A stretch of 33,350 nucleotides of DNA. Origin: Xanthomonas boreopolis. Its GTDB lineage: Bacteria; Pseudomonadota; Gammaproteobacteria; Xanthomonadales; Xanthomonadaceae. The position numbers and the translations under genes are program-made. This document shows positions 1 through 7,806 of the stretch, in pieces. The number at the start of each line of letters is the position of its first letter. The stretch's first letter is position 1. Location of the stretch: contig BNBA01000041.1 of the NCBI GenBank assembly GCA_014654535.1, positions 1 to 33,350 on the forward strand, written 5' to 3'. Under the pieces are notes generated by a model. It was given only the letters and a program-made list of their open reading frames with translations, ran no database searches and was not told the DNA's origin.

Positions 1-2
1 CG

Positions 3-77
3 CACTGGGGCGTCAAGCGCTATCTGTGCATGGAGGAATTGAACAAGCGCCAAGGCCTCGCGACCGTCGCAGCGTGA
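3..77 (+). CDS. C-terminal fragment of an unrecognised protein
   Basis: An open frame enters from the left edge and stops with TGA at 75-77. It encodes 24 residues that begin HWGVKRYL and end LATVAA. The tail does not match a family I recognise. Its position next to an IS remnant makes a transposase end possible, but nothing in the residues shows that. Confidence 0.3.
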   Translation, partial: HWGVKRYLCMEELNKRQGLATVAA

Positions 78-122
78 GGGGGCGGGGCCACCGCCAAGCC
101 AAAGTGCGAAAAAATCGTTGCG

Positions 123-380
123 CTACCGTTGGCGCCACAGGCGCCGCACCCGGGCTTCGCCCAGGTCCAGCCAGGCCGCCATCCGGCGATACCCGAACCG
201 CGGCACCTTCGGCGACGCGGCCAGCAGCCGCTCGGCCACCGCCTGGTCCTTGGCGGCCTGGCGCGGGGCGTAGCTGGCGATGCGGCGGCTCAGGCCCAGG
301 TATCGAAGGGCCTTGCGCTGCGAGAGACCCCGACGGACCAGCATCTGGACCGTGTCGCGTCGTTCCGACGGGGTCGTCAT
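123..380 (-). pseudogene. truncated IS3-family transposase OrfB
   Basis: Only 85 residues remain, starting MTTPSERRDTVQMLVRRGLSQRKALRYLGLSRR. They cover the N-terminal HTH_21-type region (GYRRMAAWLDLGEARVRRLW). The whole DDE integrase core is missing. The frame ends RQR-stop just after the point where intact homologues continue with a basic Pro/Arg-rich segment, so the truncation is probably a deletion or a recombination junction near 125-150. The start codon overlaps the orfA stop (ATGA at 377-380). Confidence 0.8.
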
Positions 381-640
381 TTTTTTCGGACGATCTCCTT
401 CATCCCGTCGATGACCAGCATCTGCTCGGCGACCAACCGCTTGAGCCGGGCGTTCTCGGACTCGAGGTCCTTGAGCCGGCGGGCATCTGGAACGTCAAGG
501 CCGCCGAACTTGTTGCGCCATCGGAAAAAGGTCTGCTCGGTAACGTTGTGCTTCTTGCACAAGGCCTTGATCGACATGGCGCCGATCTCGGCCTCGCGCA
601 GGATGCCGATGATCTGCTCGTCGGTGAATCGCTTCTTCAT
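377..640 (-). CDS. IS3-family transposase OrfA
   Basis: An 87-residue protein starting MKKRFTDEQIIGILREAE. The first ~55 residues form the helix-turn-helix of IS3 OrfA (CKKHNVTEQTFFRWRNKFGG), which recognises the IS ends. A leucine-rich segment follows (RLKDLESENARLKRLVAEQ), typical of the leucine-zipper multimerisation region. The ATG at 638-640 is preferred over an upstream in-frame ATG because GGAAGGAGAGCTCC precedes it at good spacing. The gene ends in A7-TGA and overlaps the orfB start. OrfA is intact, but with orfB truncated the element cannot move by itself. Confidence 0.85.
   Translation of the reverse strand: MKKRFTDEQIIGILREAEIGAMSIKALCKKHNVTEQTFFRWRNKFGGLDVPDARRLKDLESENARLKRLVAEQMLVIDGMKEIVRKK
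380..386 (-). promoter_or_regulatory. A7 slippery sequence for programmed -1 frameshifting
   Basis: On the minus strand orfA ends CGA-AAA-AAA-TGA. The seven A residues lie exactly at the orfA stop and at the orfB start in the -1 frame. IS3-family elements make their OrfAB fusion transposase by slippage at such A-runs. Here any fusion product would end within the truncated orfB. Confidence 0.7.
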
Positions 641-730
641 GGAGCTCTCCTTCCTGTCGAGGGTAGAGAACTCACCAGCCAACTGGCTACACGATCCGTC
701 TCAGGTCAATTGGGTAAAAGCGAAAGTCCA

Positions 731-1858
731 TCCGACTCCTTCATCGCGGCTCCGACAGGACTATAAGCGCTCCGGTGGGTTACCGGATTCCAGCCGGAAT
801 CTCAGCTCTATCTACTCCGTCGGGTTTCCGTCAACAACGACTTGCAATGACATTGGGCCATCGAACAGTACCTAGCACCGGGAATCCTGCAACCATACGG
901 TTGCCTGTGCGTCTATCGGGAAGCGGCTCCGCAAGGCCGAAAAGATTCCAAGCATGCGACTCGAGCGTCAGAGCGCGGCGCCTGAGGCACTCTCATCAAC
1001 CCATCGTGCGAAGCCCCCGGAGCCACCAGTTGGAAGATTTCTTCGGAATCCATACCCCCAGCGCTCTGCGATCAGCCTTGCGGCCGTCACGCGTGGATCC
1101 CCGATGGATTGATCCATAACTGAGTTCACTAGATGGCCCTCCGTCGAGGCGCCCCGTGAATCTAGCAGCCCATGCTGGCATCGAATGTGAAGCAGATCGT
1201 CATAAGCGTACGCGCGTCCAGCCCACAAGTGGAATCGTTCAGCTCGCAGCCGCGACGAATGGCTCAACGAATGCTGACACCCCGTACTTTTCTGCATGCC
1301 AGCACCATCATCAAGATGTGGCGCCGGGCGCACAACTAAGGAGTTCCCCAAGCGCTTGAGTCGAGCTGACGCCGCTAATCTTTCCCTAGCAGTTGCGCGC
1401 GCCCCCGTTAGCGTCGACTCCGGACTCCCAGACCCATCGTCCCGGAATGCGGGGAGGCATTGTGAGCAGCCCCTACACTCGCGCAGCGGAAGCATGTCAC
1501 CGCTGCAGCGATGTATCAGCTTCCGATGTCGGGCGATGCCGGAATAGGGACTTGAGCACTGCGCGCAGCGCCTTCCGCATCAACCAAGCTCGCCGCATGA
1601 GGAGCGCCATGTCCGCCCGGGACCTGTCCCAGACGCGTGCTTGCGCAGCAGGAGCTTCCTCATCGTGGCAAGGCTATCTCGTTGCCACATGCCCCCCTGG
1701 TGGCACCCCCATTCGGTCGGCGGCTTCACTAGGCAGAGGCCGGGCAACCTACTTCCTTCAAGGATCGGGAGTGCCGGTCGCCGGCGGCGCATGACTCACC
1801 CCATTCCAGACCGCTCCGCATTCGGCTCGAACGGCATAATGCCCCCGGACCAGACTCG
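731..1858. other. gene-poor region, no supported gene
   Basis: About 1.1 kb between the IS remnant and the end of the fimbrial operon. Open frames on both strands are short or Ser/Arg/Pro-rich with no recognisable domain or ribosome binding site. The longest, 968-1495 on the minus strand, has no family resemblance. Base composition appears less GC-rich than in the neighbouring genes. It probably is decayed or acquired DNA; no RNA gene, repeat array or attachment site was seen. Confidence 0.5.
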
Positions 1859-2902
1859 CTAATTGTACTGGATCGTGAACGTCGCAGTTCCACTGGCATC
1901 GCCGGCCCCCACCTGGCCGGCCTGGGTCTGGACATAGCGTGCGCGCAAAGGCAACGAGAAAGTCGCGTCCCCCGGCGTCGTGGTTCCAACATCGATGGTT
2001 TGACCGAATCTAAGTTCGGCCTCGCGGCCGCTCTGCATGTTGACGAGTTCGATGCCGATCCGGGTGGCAGCATTGGCGCCACCGGCGATCTGCAGCACGC
2101 CGGGCAGGTTGGAGCCGTCCTGGGCCGCGTTCAGGCTAATGCCTACCTTGCTCTGGTACTCTGCCAAGTTGCTACCCTGACAGTCCAGCTTTATAACAAA
2201 GTCGCGATTGGCGACGCGCGAGCCGACGCCGGTGAAGGCGGTGTTGGGGACGCTACCGAAATCGACCACGATGTTCTTGCTGCCGACCTGTACGTTGCAA
2301 GTCGGGCTCACCACGGTGGTACCCGAACCCTTGAAGGTCGAGGTCAGCATCGGCTTCGATGGACCGTCGCCGTCGAGGTAGTACGTCGTGAACCGCCCAT
2401 TGGGCGCGATCACGCCCGATCCCGTTTGCGCTGCGGTCTTGATCAGTTCGACCCGGAAAGTGCCCCCGATCAGGTTCAGCGATCTATTGCCGCCCAGCGC
2501 CAGCCGGTGTGGGTAGTAGGTCTGAATCGATCCGGAATCGCGGTACAGGCGGATGCCAACCCCGGGCACATCTGTCGCATAGACATTGGAGAACCCCGCG
2601 ACCGCCGTCTGCTGCGCCGCATTGACGAACGCACCGGTCCCGCTTCCGCCATACCTGTCGCAGTAGGCATAACCGTCCTTACCTTGGATAGCCACGCTCA
2701 ATTGCTTGATCACGCCCCCCACCGGCGTGCTCGGCAGGATCACGACCGTGCCCATGTCCATCACCACGTCCTGGGCGACGAACCCGGCCTGGGTGATATA
2801 GCACCGCGCCCACGCCTGCTGCGCCAGCACCAGCCCCCCCAGTGCGACGATGCCGGCGAGCCAGTGCCGGCCACCGGTGCGATGGGAATGGTTCAACGAC
2901 AT
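1859..2902 (-). CDS. fimbrial tip adhesin / two-domain minor pilin
   Basis: A 347-residue secreted protein. Residues 1-32 look like a signal peptide (LAGIVALGGLVLAQQAWA). Residues ~33-195 form an N-terminal domain without strong similarity that I can name, the usual place of the receptor-binding lectin domain. Residues ~200-347 are a type 1 pilin domain (SPTCNVQVGSKNIVVDFGSV, later LDCQGS), ending TATFTIQYN with the penultimate tyrosine used in chaperone recognition. The last gene of the operon, it overlaps the usher stop by 10 bases (2893-2902). Length and order fit a tip adhesin; the ligand is unknown. Confidence 0.85.
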   Translation of the reverse strand: MSLNHSHRTGGRHWLAGIVALGGLVLAQQAWARCYITQAGFVAQDVVMDMGTVVILPSTPVGGVIKQLSVAIQGKDGYAYCDRYGGSGTGAFVNAAQQTAVAGFSNVYATDVPGVGIRLYRDSGSIQTYYPHRLALGGNRSLNLIGGTFRVELIKTAAQTGSGVIAPNGRFTTYYLDGDGPSKPMLTSTFKGSGTTVVSPTCNVQVGSKNIVVDFGSVPNTAFTGVGSRVANRDFVIKLDCQGSNLAEYQSKVGISLNAAQDGSNLPGVLQIAGGANAATRIGIELVNMQSGREAELRFGQTIDVGTTTPGDATFSLPLRARYVQTQAGQVGAGDASGTATFTIQYN

Positions 2903-5508
2903 GAAGCCTCCACTTGAATGAAGCCACTACTGCCCACCTGGGCACCGACGGGGACCTGATAATCGATGCGGCACTGCTGGTCCGCGTCCTCTCCCCACCG
3001 TACCAGCAGTTGACCGGTGTCGTGGTCGCTGCGCACGTACAGGCGTCCGCCCTGTCCGACCATGCCGACCGGCTGACCTTGCGCATCCTCGACCTGCGCG
3101 CCGAACGGCAGAGGCCCGCCGCTGGCGTTCTTGACTGCGATCAGCAGCGCACGTCCCTGGCGGGTGCCGAACTTGAGATAGCCGATCGCACCGGCATACG
3201 GGGCGATGCTCAGGCTGCTGCTTTCCAGCTCGACATCGCGCGACATGTCCTGCGGGTCCAGGGTCACCGTGTTCATCCGATACGGGGAAACGTACGGCAC
3301 TACCGCGTAGCCACGGCCGTCGATGCGCAGTCCCGGCACGTTGGTGACGGAAGCATCCCGCGCCGCCGGCGCCTGGACCAGCACCATGGTGTCGCCACGC
3401 TGCGGCGCCAGTGTGATCCCACCTGGATGCACCACGATGCTGCCGTTGGCGCCGACCGTGGCCTGGCGATAGCTATCGGAATAGCTGTAGGAGCCGTTTA
3501 CCGAGCTGTAGCGACTGCGGTATTCGGCATTGGCGATCGCCGTGGTGTCGCCATTCTTCGAATCGGACAGGGTCGCTGAGTAGGTGAAGTTGTTGTCCTT
3601 CCCGGCAGCGCCGGTCACGCCCAGGCGGCTACTGTCGTAGCCATGGCGATAGCCGATGTCGCTGCTGACGGAGAGCGGCCGGCGGCGGCCCAGCGGCATG
3701 CTTAAGCTGAGCATGTACTCGGTGTCGGCACGGCCGATGCCCTCCTCGGTGCGGATCGCAGAGAAGCCGTAGTTGAGCGCGCGCCAGGCGTTGTTGTAGC
3801 CGACCTGGTACTGTTTGCTGGTGCCGGCGCGGTCGTAGTAGTCGCGCACCGAGCCAGTGACGTACAACGCACCCCAGCGCTGACCTAGCGGCTGGTTCAG
3901 GGTCAGCTGGAGCTGGCTCCGCTGGCGCCCTCGCGCATACGGGTCCAGGCCACGCCGCTCGTCGTTGCGAGCGTAGACCGCATCCTGCAGGCTGAAGAAG
4001 CCGTCCGTGGAATAGCGATAGGCGGCCAGGGTAAGGTTGGTGCCGGTCTCGCCGATCAAGTTGCTGTAGCTGAGTCGCACGCTGGCGCCCTGGCGGTTGC
4101 CGGCACTGCGCAGATCGGTCCGGGCATGGGTGACATCGACCGCAAACGCACCGATCCCGGTCGAGACGCCCGCGCCGTACAACAGCGAGGCATAGCCGGC
4201 ACTCAACGCGCTGCCACCGTACAGGGTCAGCTGGTTGCCGACACCCCGCTGATAGGTAACCTGCAGCAGGTAGGGCTCATCGTCCAGATAGTCGTTGCGG
4301 ACCTGGCCCACGGTGAAGGCATAGCGTGAAATGCCTGGGCGCAACATTTGCGCCACCGAGCCATACGGCACGGAGAACTGGCGACGGCGCCCGTCGGCCT
4401 CGACCACGGTAACCTCCAGATCACCGCCGTAGCCGGTGGGATACAGATCGTCGATGACGAAGCTGCCGGGTGATACCGTCGCCGAATAAATTAGCTGCCG
4501 GTTCTGTCTCACCTCGACCTGGGCATTCGTCTCGGCGATGCCGCGCACCACCGGCGCGTAGCCGCGTAGCGAATCGGGCAACATGCGGTCGTCGCTGACC
4601 AGGCTGATGCCACGGTAGCCGATCGAGTCGAACAGTTCACCGCTGGTATAGGCATCGCCGAGGGTCAGCAGACCGCGCACCTGCGCGATGCCGCGCTGGG
4701 CGTAGGTAGCGATGTTCTGCCAGTGGTGGCCGTCGCCCTCGTTCCAGGTCAGGTTGGAATCGTGGCGGAACTGCCAGCCATCCAGATTGACGCCCGCGTT
4801 CAGGCCGAGATAACCGCTATGGTGGCGCCGCGTCCCGACGCCGGCGGCGCGGCTCTGGCTGTCGATGGCGTTGAGGCTGTATGCCACGAAACCGGCATTG
4901 ATGCCGCGATCCCACAGGGCCGGATTGACGTAACCGCGCGCCGAACGGCGCAGAAACGCCTGCGGAACGCTCAAGTCATAGCGCAGGTCGGAGCTGTTGA
5001 ACAGCGCATAGGCATCCGGTATCCAGTCCTGGACCGGCTTGCAGGCCGTCGTATCGGCGGGCTCGCCGCCGAGCACCTCATTGGTGTCCACCCCGAACTC
5101 CTCGAGCATCTGCAGCGTCATGCAGGTGCTGGCACCGCCAGCGCGATCGCTCTTGAAGTCCAGGTCGCGCCGGCCCTGCCAGCTACCATTGACGTAGATG
5201 TCGGCGCGATAGATGCCTGCGGTCACCGGATTGCCGCGGCCAAACACGGACAGATCGACCCCACGCGCCTGGCCGGAGAGAAAGCTGGAGTTGAACTCAG
5301 CCTGCTCTGGCGCTTCGGCCGGGGCGTTGTCCTGCTGCTGACTCACCAGCGCCTGCTCGCCGAGATTAGCCGCGGCACCCGGGCCGGCGGCAAGCAACAG
5401 TCCGTATGAGGCGATCCCGGCAGCGCAAGCCACCTTGCTCCGCCACACCCGAGCCGGACCGCCGGCCAGCACCCACAGAATCGACGATGTCAGGTTGTTC
5501 GCTCTCAT
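2893..5508 (-). CDS. fimbrial outer membrane usher protein
   Basis: An 871-residue FimD/PapC-family usher, the outer membrane pore that accepts chaperone-pilin complexes and assembles the fibre. The N-terminus has a long signal-like region to about residue 47. The PapC N-terminal domain follows (AEFNSSFLSGQARGVDLSVF, then IYVNGSWQGRRDLDF). The beta-barrel and plug region contains PDSLRGYAPVVRGIAETNAQV and SPGSFVIDDLYPTGYGGDL, both typical of ushers. The C-terminal domain is near residues 785-871 (GRALLIAVKNASGGPLPFGAQV, then GQLLVRW). Length is normal. It lies 68 bases after the chaperone gene and overlaps the adhesin gene. Confidence 0.95.
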   Translation of the reverse strand: MRANNLTSSILWVLAGGPARVWRSKVACAAGIASYGLLLAAGPGAAANLGEQALVSQQQDNAPAEAPEQAEFNSSFLSGQARGVDLSVFGRGNPVTAGIYRADIYVNGSWQGRRDLDFKSDRAGGASTCMTLQMLEEFGVDTNEVLGGEPADTTACKPVQDWIPDAYALFNSSDLRYDLSVPQAFLRRSARGYVNPALWDRGINAGFVAYSLNAIDSQSRAAGVGTRRHHSGYLGLNAGVNLDGWQFRHDSNLTWNEGDGHHWQNIATYAQRGIAQVRGLLTLGDAYTSGELFDSIGYRGISLVSDDRMLPDSLRGYAPVVRGIAETNAQVEVRQNRQLIYSATVSPGSFVIDDLYPTGYGGDLEVTVVEADGRRRQFSVPYGSVAQMLRPGISRYAFTVGQVRNDYLDDEPYLLQVTYQRGVGNQLTLYGGSALSAGYASLLYGAGVSTGIGAFAVDVTHARTDLRSAGNRQGASVRLSYSNLIGETGTNLTLAAYRYSTDGFFSLQDAVYARNDERRGLDPYARGRQRSQLQLTLNQPLGQRWGALYVTGSVRDYYDRAGTSKQYQVGYNNAWRALNYGFSAIRTEEGIGRADTEYMLSLSMPLGRRRPLSVSSDIGYRHGYDSSRLGVTGAAGKDNNFTYSATLSDSKNGDTTAIANAEYRSRYSSVNGSYSYSDSYRQATVGANGSIVVHPGGITLAPQRGDTMVLVQAPAARDASVTNVPGLRIDGRGYAVVPYVSPYRMNTVTLDPQDMSRDVELESSSLSIAPYAGAIGYLKFGTRQGRALLIAVKNASGGPLPFGAQVEDAQGQPVGMVGQGGRLYVRSDHDTGQLLVRWGEDADQQCRIDYQVPVGAQVGSSGFIQVEASCR

Positions 5509-5576
5509 GCAGCCCGTCCCTTCCCGGATCGCCCCCTGTTTCGTCGCGACGCTCGACGCGCGACCACCTTTTCCCT

Positions 5577-6308
5577 TTACTTGCCTGCGGCCAAAGCCGC
5601 AGTTCGCGGCACCCGGCCGCCGAAATCGTTGATGGTGACGAAGCGGACCTGCCCGTATTGCGCAGGCACGAGCACCTCCATGGCCTCGCGCGGCGCCAGC
5701 ATCCGGCCCTTGTCTTGCAGCAATGGACCGTCGGCGTCGCCGCCGGCGCGAACCTCGGCCAAGGTCACGTAGTAAGGCGTGGGATTCTCGATACGCACGC
5801 GATCGTTCCCTTGCCGCGTCCAGCGCAACAGACCGGGCGCATCGTTGGCCAGTCCCTTCAATCCCTGGGGGCGATAGAACAGCTTGATGCGCGAGCGGAA
5901 GGCGACCTGGAGATAGTTCTGTTCGCCGCTCTCATCGCTCTTGCCGGGCTTCGGCGGCACATCGAGTACGTTGAGCCAGAACACCGATTCTCGATCAGCC
6001 GGCAATCCACTGCCGGAGAAGATGATGCGCAGCGCCTGGCTGCGGCCCGGCTCAATCCGGCTGATCGGCGGCGTCAGCACGAACGGTGCATCGCTGTTGT
6101 CGGGGGTTTGGTCCGGATTGCCGGCATCGATCCACGCCTGTACCAGCGACGGCGAATCTCCGACGTTGTCCACTTGCACGGTCACTTCGCGGGACTGCGA
6201 TGGATAGATCACGCGAGTGCCGTTGACCACTACGCCGGCCAGGACGCTAGGACAAAACGACAGCATCGACGCTGCCAGCAGCAGCGCTTTCGGATACAGG
6301 GTTTTCAT
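5577..6308 (-). CDS. periplasmic fimbrial chaperone, PapD family
   Basis: A 243-residue PapD-like chaperone that donates a strand to pilins in the periplasm and carries them to the usher. The signal peptide ends around SVLA-G at residues 24-25. Domain 1 has GTRVIYPSQSREVTVQVDN, including the arginine of the subunit-anchoring pair, and FRSRIKLFYRP with the matching lysine. The domain 2 signature is RIENPTPYYVTLAEV. The ATG at 6306-6308 was chosen because a clean signal peptide follows; the frame upstream is unrelated. It sits between the pilin and usher genes and is separated from the pilin by a stem-loop. Confidence 0.93.
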   Translation of the reverse strand: MKTLYPKALLLAASMLSFCPSVLAGVVVNGTRVIYPSQSREVTVQVDNVGDSPSLVQAWIDAGNPDQTPDNSDAPFVLTPPISRIEPGRSQALRIIFSGSGLPADRESVFWLNVLDVPPKPGKSDESGEQNYLQVAFRSRIKLFYRPQGLKGLANDAPGLLRWTRQGNDRVRIENPTPYYVTLAEVRAGGDADGPLLQDKGRMLAPREAMEVLVPAQYGQVRFVTINDFGGRVPRTAALAAGK

Positions 6309-6345
6309 GGGAAAGCCGTCGCAGACTTTGGGATCAGATCGGGCA

Positions 6346-6375
6346 CGCGGCCGCCGCATCGAGACGGCGGCCGCG
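6346..6375 (-). terminator. stem-loop between pilin and chaperone genes
   Basis: A perfect 11-bp stem (CGCGGCCGCCG with CGGCGGCCGCG) and an 8-base loop, in the 86-base gap between the major pilin stop and the chaperone start. There is no T-run after it, so partial termination or mRNA 3'-end protection is more likely than full termination. This would give much more pilin than chaperone and usher. Confidence 0.6.
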
Positions 6376-6394
6376 CCAAAGCACCGGATATCGA

Positions 6395-6934
6395 TCAGTT
6401 GTAGATGATCGTGTACTTGACGCTGGTGGTGACGTCGCCGGCCGTGGCGGCAGCGGTGGCGTAGTACTCGGCGTAGTAGTTCATGTTGGCACTGCCGTCG
6501 CTGGCGACGGTAACCCATTGCGAGTTGGACTGGGCCTGGTTGGCGCCAGTGGCCAGCACCGGCAGGAACTGGTTGTTGGAGCCCAGCAACTGGATCTGCA
6601 CGTTGCCGGCTGCATCGGCCTGGGCCTGGTTGAGCAAGCGGCCACTGTTGAAATCCACGGTCGCGCCTGGCTCGAAATAGGTCGCCACGTCGCCAGCGGA
6701 GCACTGGGTCAGGTTGATGGTGAACGGCGTGCGGCCCGCGACCGAACCCGCGGCAGCCAGGGTGGATCTGGAGACGGTCGGCAGGGTGACGGTGAAATCC
6801 TTACCGGCCGGAGTGCTGATGGTGCAGGTCTTGTCGGTGACCTTGCCATTGAAGGTGATCGTGCCATCAGCGGCCGAGGCCGCCAAGGGAGCCGCAGTCA
6901 GCAGGAGAACCGCGAGAACGTTGAGGTTGCGCAT
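6395..6934 (-). CDS. type 1 fimbrial major subunit
   Basis: A 179-residue pilin with a signal peptide (MRNLNVLAVLLLTAAPLAASA-A). The mature part starts DGTITFNGKVTDKTCTI, the usual N-terminal donor strand followed by the first cysteine. The second cysteine is in INLTQCSAGD. The protein ends SVKYTIIYN with the penultimate tyrosine of chaperone-usher pilins. AGG sits about 8 bases before the ATG. It is the first gene of the minus-strand operon and is probably the most abundant product, given the stem-loop that follows. Confidence 0.95.
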   Translation of the reverse strand: MRNLNVLAVLLLTAAPLAASAADGTITFNGKVTDKTCTISTPAGKDFTVTLPTVSRSTLAAAGSVAGRTPFTINLTQCSAGDVATYFEPGATVDFNSGRLLNQAQADAAGNVQIQLLGSNNQFLPVLATGANQAQSNSQWVTVASDGSANMNYYAEYYATAAATAGDVTTSVKYTIIYN

Positions 6935-7020
6935 TGCTTTTACCTGTTTGCGATAGATAAGGAGGAAGCGAAAGGCGCAAGCAAGGATTCACGTGTTCCA
7001 GCCCCCGAAAGGCCCATCCT

Positions 7021-7031
7021 TGCGTCACGCA
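7021..7031. promoter_or_regulatory. palindrome TGCGTCACGCA, copy 1
   Basis: A perfect 5-1-5 inverted repeat (TGCGT-C-ACGCA) in the leader of the pilin operon. An identical copy lies at 7247-7257. The pair in one control region suggests binding sites for a dimeric regulator of unknown identity. Confidence 0.4.
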
Positions 7032-7073
7032 TCCGTCGACGGAACGAGGACCTATGCCAGTTCCGTGACAAAA

Positions 7074-7102
7074 AGTATATCTAAAAGTGTGACGCAATTC
7101 AA
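7074..7102 (-). promoter_or_regulatory. sigma70-like promoter of the fimbrial operon
   Basis: On the minus strand TTGAAT (7102-7097) and TATACT (7079-7074) are separated by exactly 17 bases. They match the -35 consensus at 4 of 6 and the -10 consensus at 5 of 6. The expected transcript start near 7067 would leave a leader of about 130 bases before the pilin ATG at 6934. Confidence 0.6.
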
Positions 7103-7103
7103 A
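7088..7103. promoter_or_regulatory. Clp/CRP-like binding site
   Basis: TGTGA-N6-TCAAA matches the CRP-family consensus TGTGA-N6-TCACA at 9 of 10 defined positions. In Xanthomonas the CRP homologue Clp uses this type of site and responds to cyclic di-GMP. The site overlaps the -35 element of the fimbrial promoter; its centre is near -28, a position that suggests repression rather than activation of that promoter. Confidence 0.45.
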
Positions 7104-7246
7104 ATATTGCCTGACTGACAGACACACCCCTCAGCCTCCCCGCACTCGTCCCAGGGCAGGGCACTCCCGCCGAGGGTCCGAGCCGGGTTTCGCCCGGACC
7201 ACCTCCGGCCGCGCTGCCCTCGCCCGCCGCGGCGCCATTTCGTCAC

Positions 7247-7257
7247 TGCGTCACGCA
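7247..7257. promoter_or_regulatory. palindrome TGCGTCACGCA, copy 2
   Basis: Identical to the copy at 7021-7031 and preceded by CGTCAC, which repeats part of the site. It lies 93 bases before the ATG of the plus-strand pilin-like gene, near where that gene's promoter should be. A degenerate half-site (ACGCA) also lies at 7092-7096. Confidence 0.4.
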
Positions 7258-7350
7258 ATGCAAGTGCGGCACATAGCAGAACGGAACATTGCCTCTTCAC
7301 GACCCTGCGCAGCGGACGTTAACAGGGCGACGCCCCTGGAGGATCCAGCC

Positions 7351-7731
7351 ATGAAGCCCTACATGTTCCTTCCGCTGTTGTTGTTGGCCAGCTTCGCCGC
7401 CCAGGCCACTGGCGGGACCGTCCGGTTCAGCGGCAGCGTGGTCGAGCCTCCCTGCTCGATCGGGCAGGCGCGCGACGCGGCGCGGGAGATCCTCCTGGAA
7501 GGTTGCCCCCTGTCCGCCGAGGGCGCGCGTCTCCAGGTCGTGCCGATCGAAGCGGCAGCACCGGCGAAACTGGCCGGCTCGGTTGCCGGCAGCGGCGCCG
7601 CCGAACTGGACGTGCTCGCCCAGGAGTTCGCCAGCAACGCGCTCTCCTTCTCCAGCCGCTACAGCCTGGTCGCGGCTGACAACCGTTCGCCCGCAGCCGG
7701 CAGCTACCTGATCATCGTCGAGTATCCCTGA
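7351..7731 (+). CDS. short pilin-like secreted protein
   Basis: A 126-residue protein with a signal peptide (MKPYMFLPLLLLASFAAQA-T). The mature part begins GGTVRFSGSVVEPPCSI, like a type 1 pilin, with the second cysteine in LEGCPLS and a pilin-like end (GSYLIIVEYP). At about 107 mature residues it is much shorter than usual pilins (about 150-160), so several core strands must be missing or compact. GGAGG stands 8 bases before the ATG, which fixes this start over an upstream in-frame ATG. It is divergent from the fimbrial operon; it could be a minor or capping subunit. The role is inferred from resemblance and position only. Confidence 0.75.
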   Translation: MKPYMFLPLLLLASFAAQATGGTVRFSGSVVEPPCSIGQARDAAREILLEGCPLSAEGARLQVVPIEAAAPAKLAGSVAGSGAAELDVLAQEFASNALSFSSRYSLVAADNRSPAAGSYLIIVEYP

Positions 7732-7734
7732 AGA

Positions 7735-7748
7735 AGCCGGCACCGGCT
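7735..7748. terminator. small hairpin between convergent genes
   Basis: AGCCGG-CA-CCGGCT lies 4 bases after the stop of the pilin-like gene and before the end of pncB on the other strand. The stem is 6 bp with no clear T-run, so it is a weak terminator candidate. Confidence 0.3.
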
Positions 7749-7806
7749 CCTTCCGTCCGGCGCACGTCCATCCCGCTCCCCTGGCCGCGGCCGGGGCACG
7801 CAGTGC

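Larger units (their letters stand above)
123..730 (-). mobile_element. IS3-family insertion sequence remnant
   Basis: The element keeps a complete orfA (377-640), an A7 frameshift site and only the first 85 codons of orfB; IS3-family orfB products are usually about 270-290 residues. The orfA-proximal end is tentatively 730, because the minus strand there starts TGGACTTTCG and IS3-family ends often begin TG. No matching terminal repeat can be found at the other side, since the rest of orfB is gone. The breakpoint lies near 125-150, where the orfB reading runs into a TAG stop. Left flanking DNA is unrelated. Confidence 0.75.
6935..7350. other. divergent fimbrial control region
   Basis: A 416-base non-coding region between the minus-strand pilin operon and the plus-strand pilin-like gene. 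It has an AT-rich core near 7070-7110 in an otherwise GC-rich context. It holds a minus-strand promoter, a Clp/CRP-like site and two copies of the palindrome TGCGTCACGCA, each listed separately. I saw no invertible-element repeats and no recombinase gene. Confidence 0.6.

Noticed and set aside
968-1495. Minus-strand open frame of 175 codons in the gene-poor region
   Set aside because: No domain, no ribosome binding site and no context; possibly a decayed gene but not supportable.
6935-7350. Invertible fim-type switch in the fimbrial control region
   Set aside because: No pair of inverted repeats of sufficient length flanks the promoter and no recombinase gene is near; the two palindromes are identical short sites, not recombination ends.
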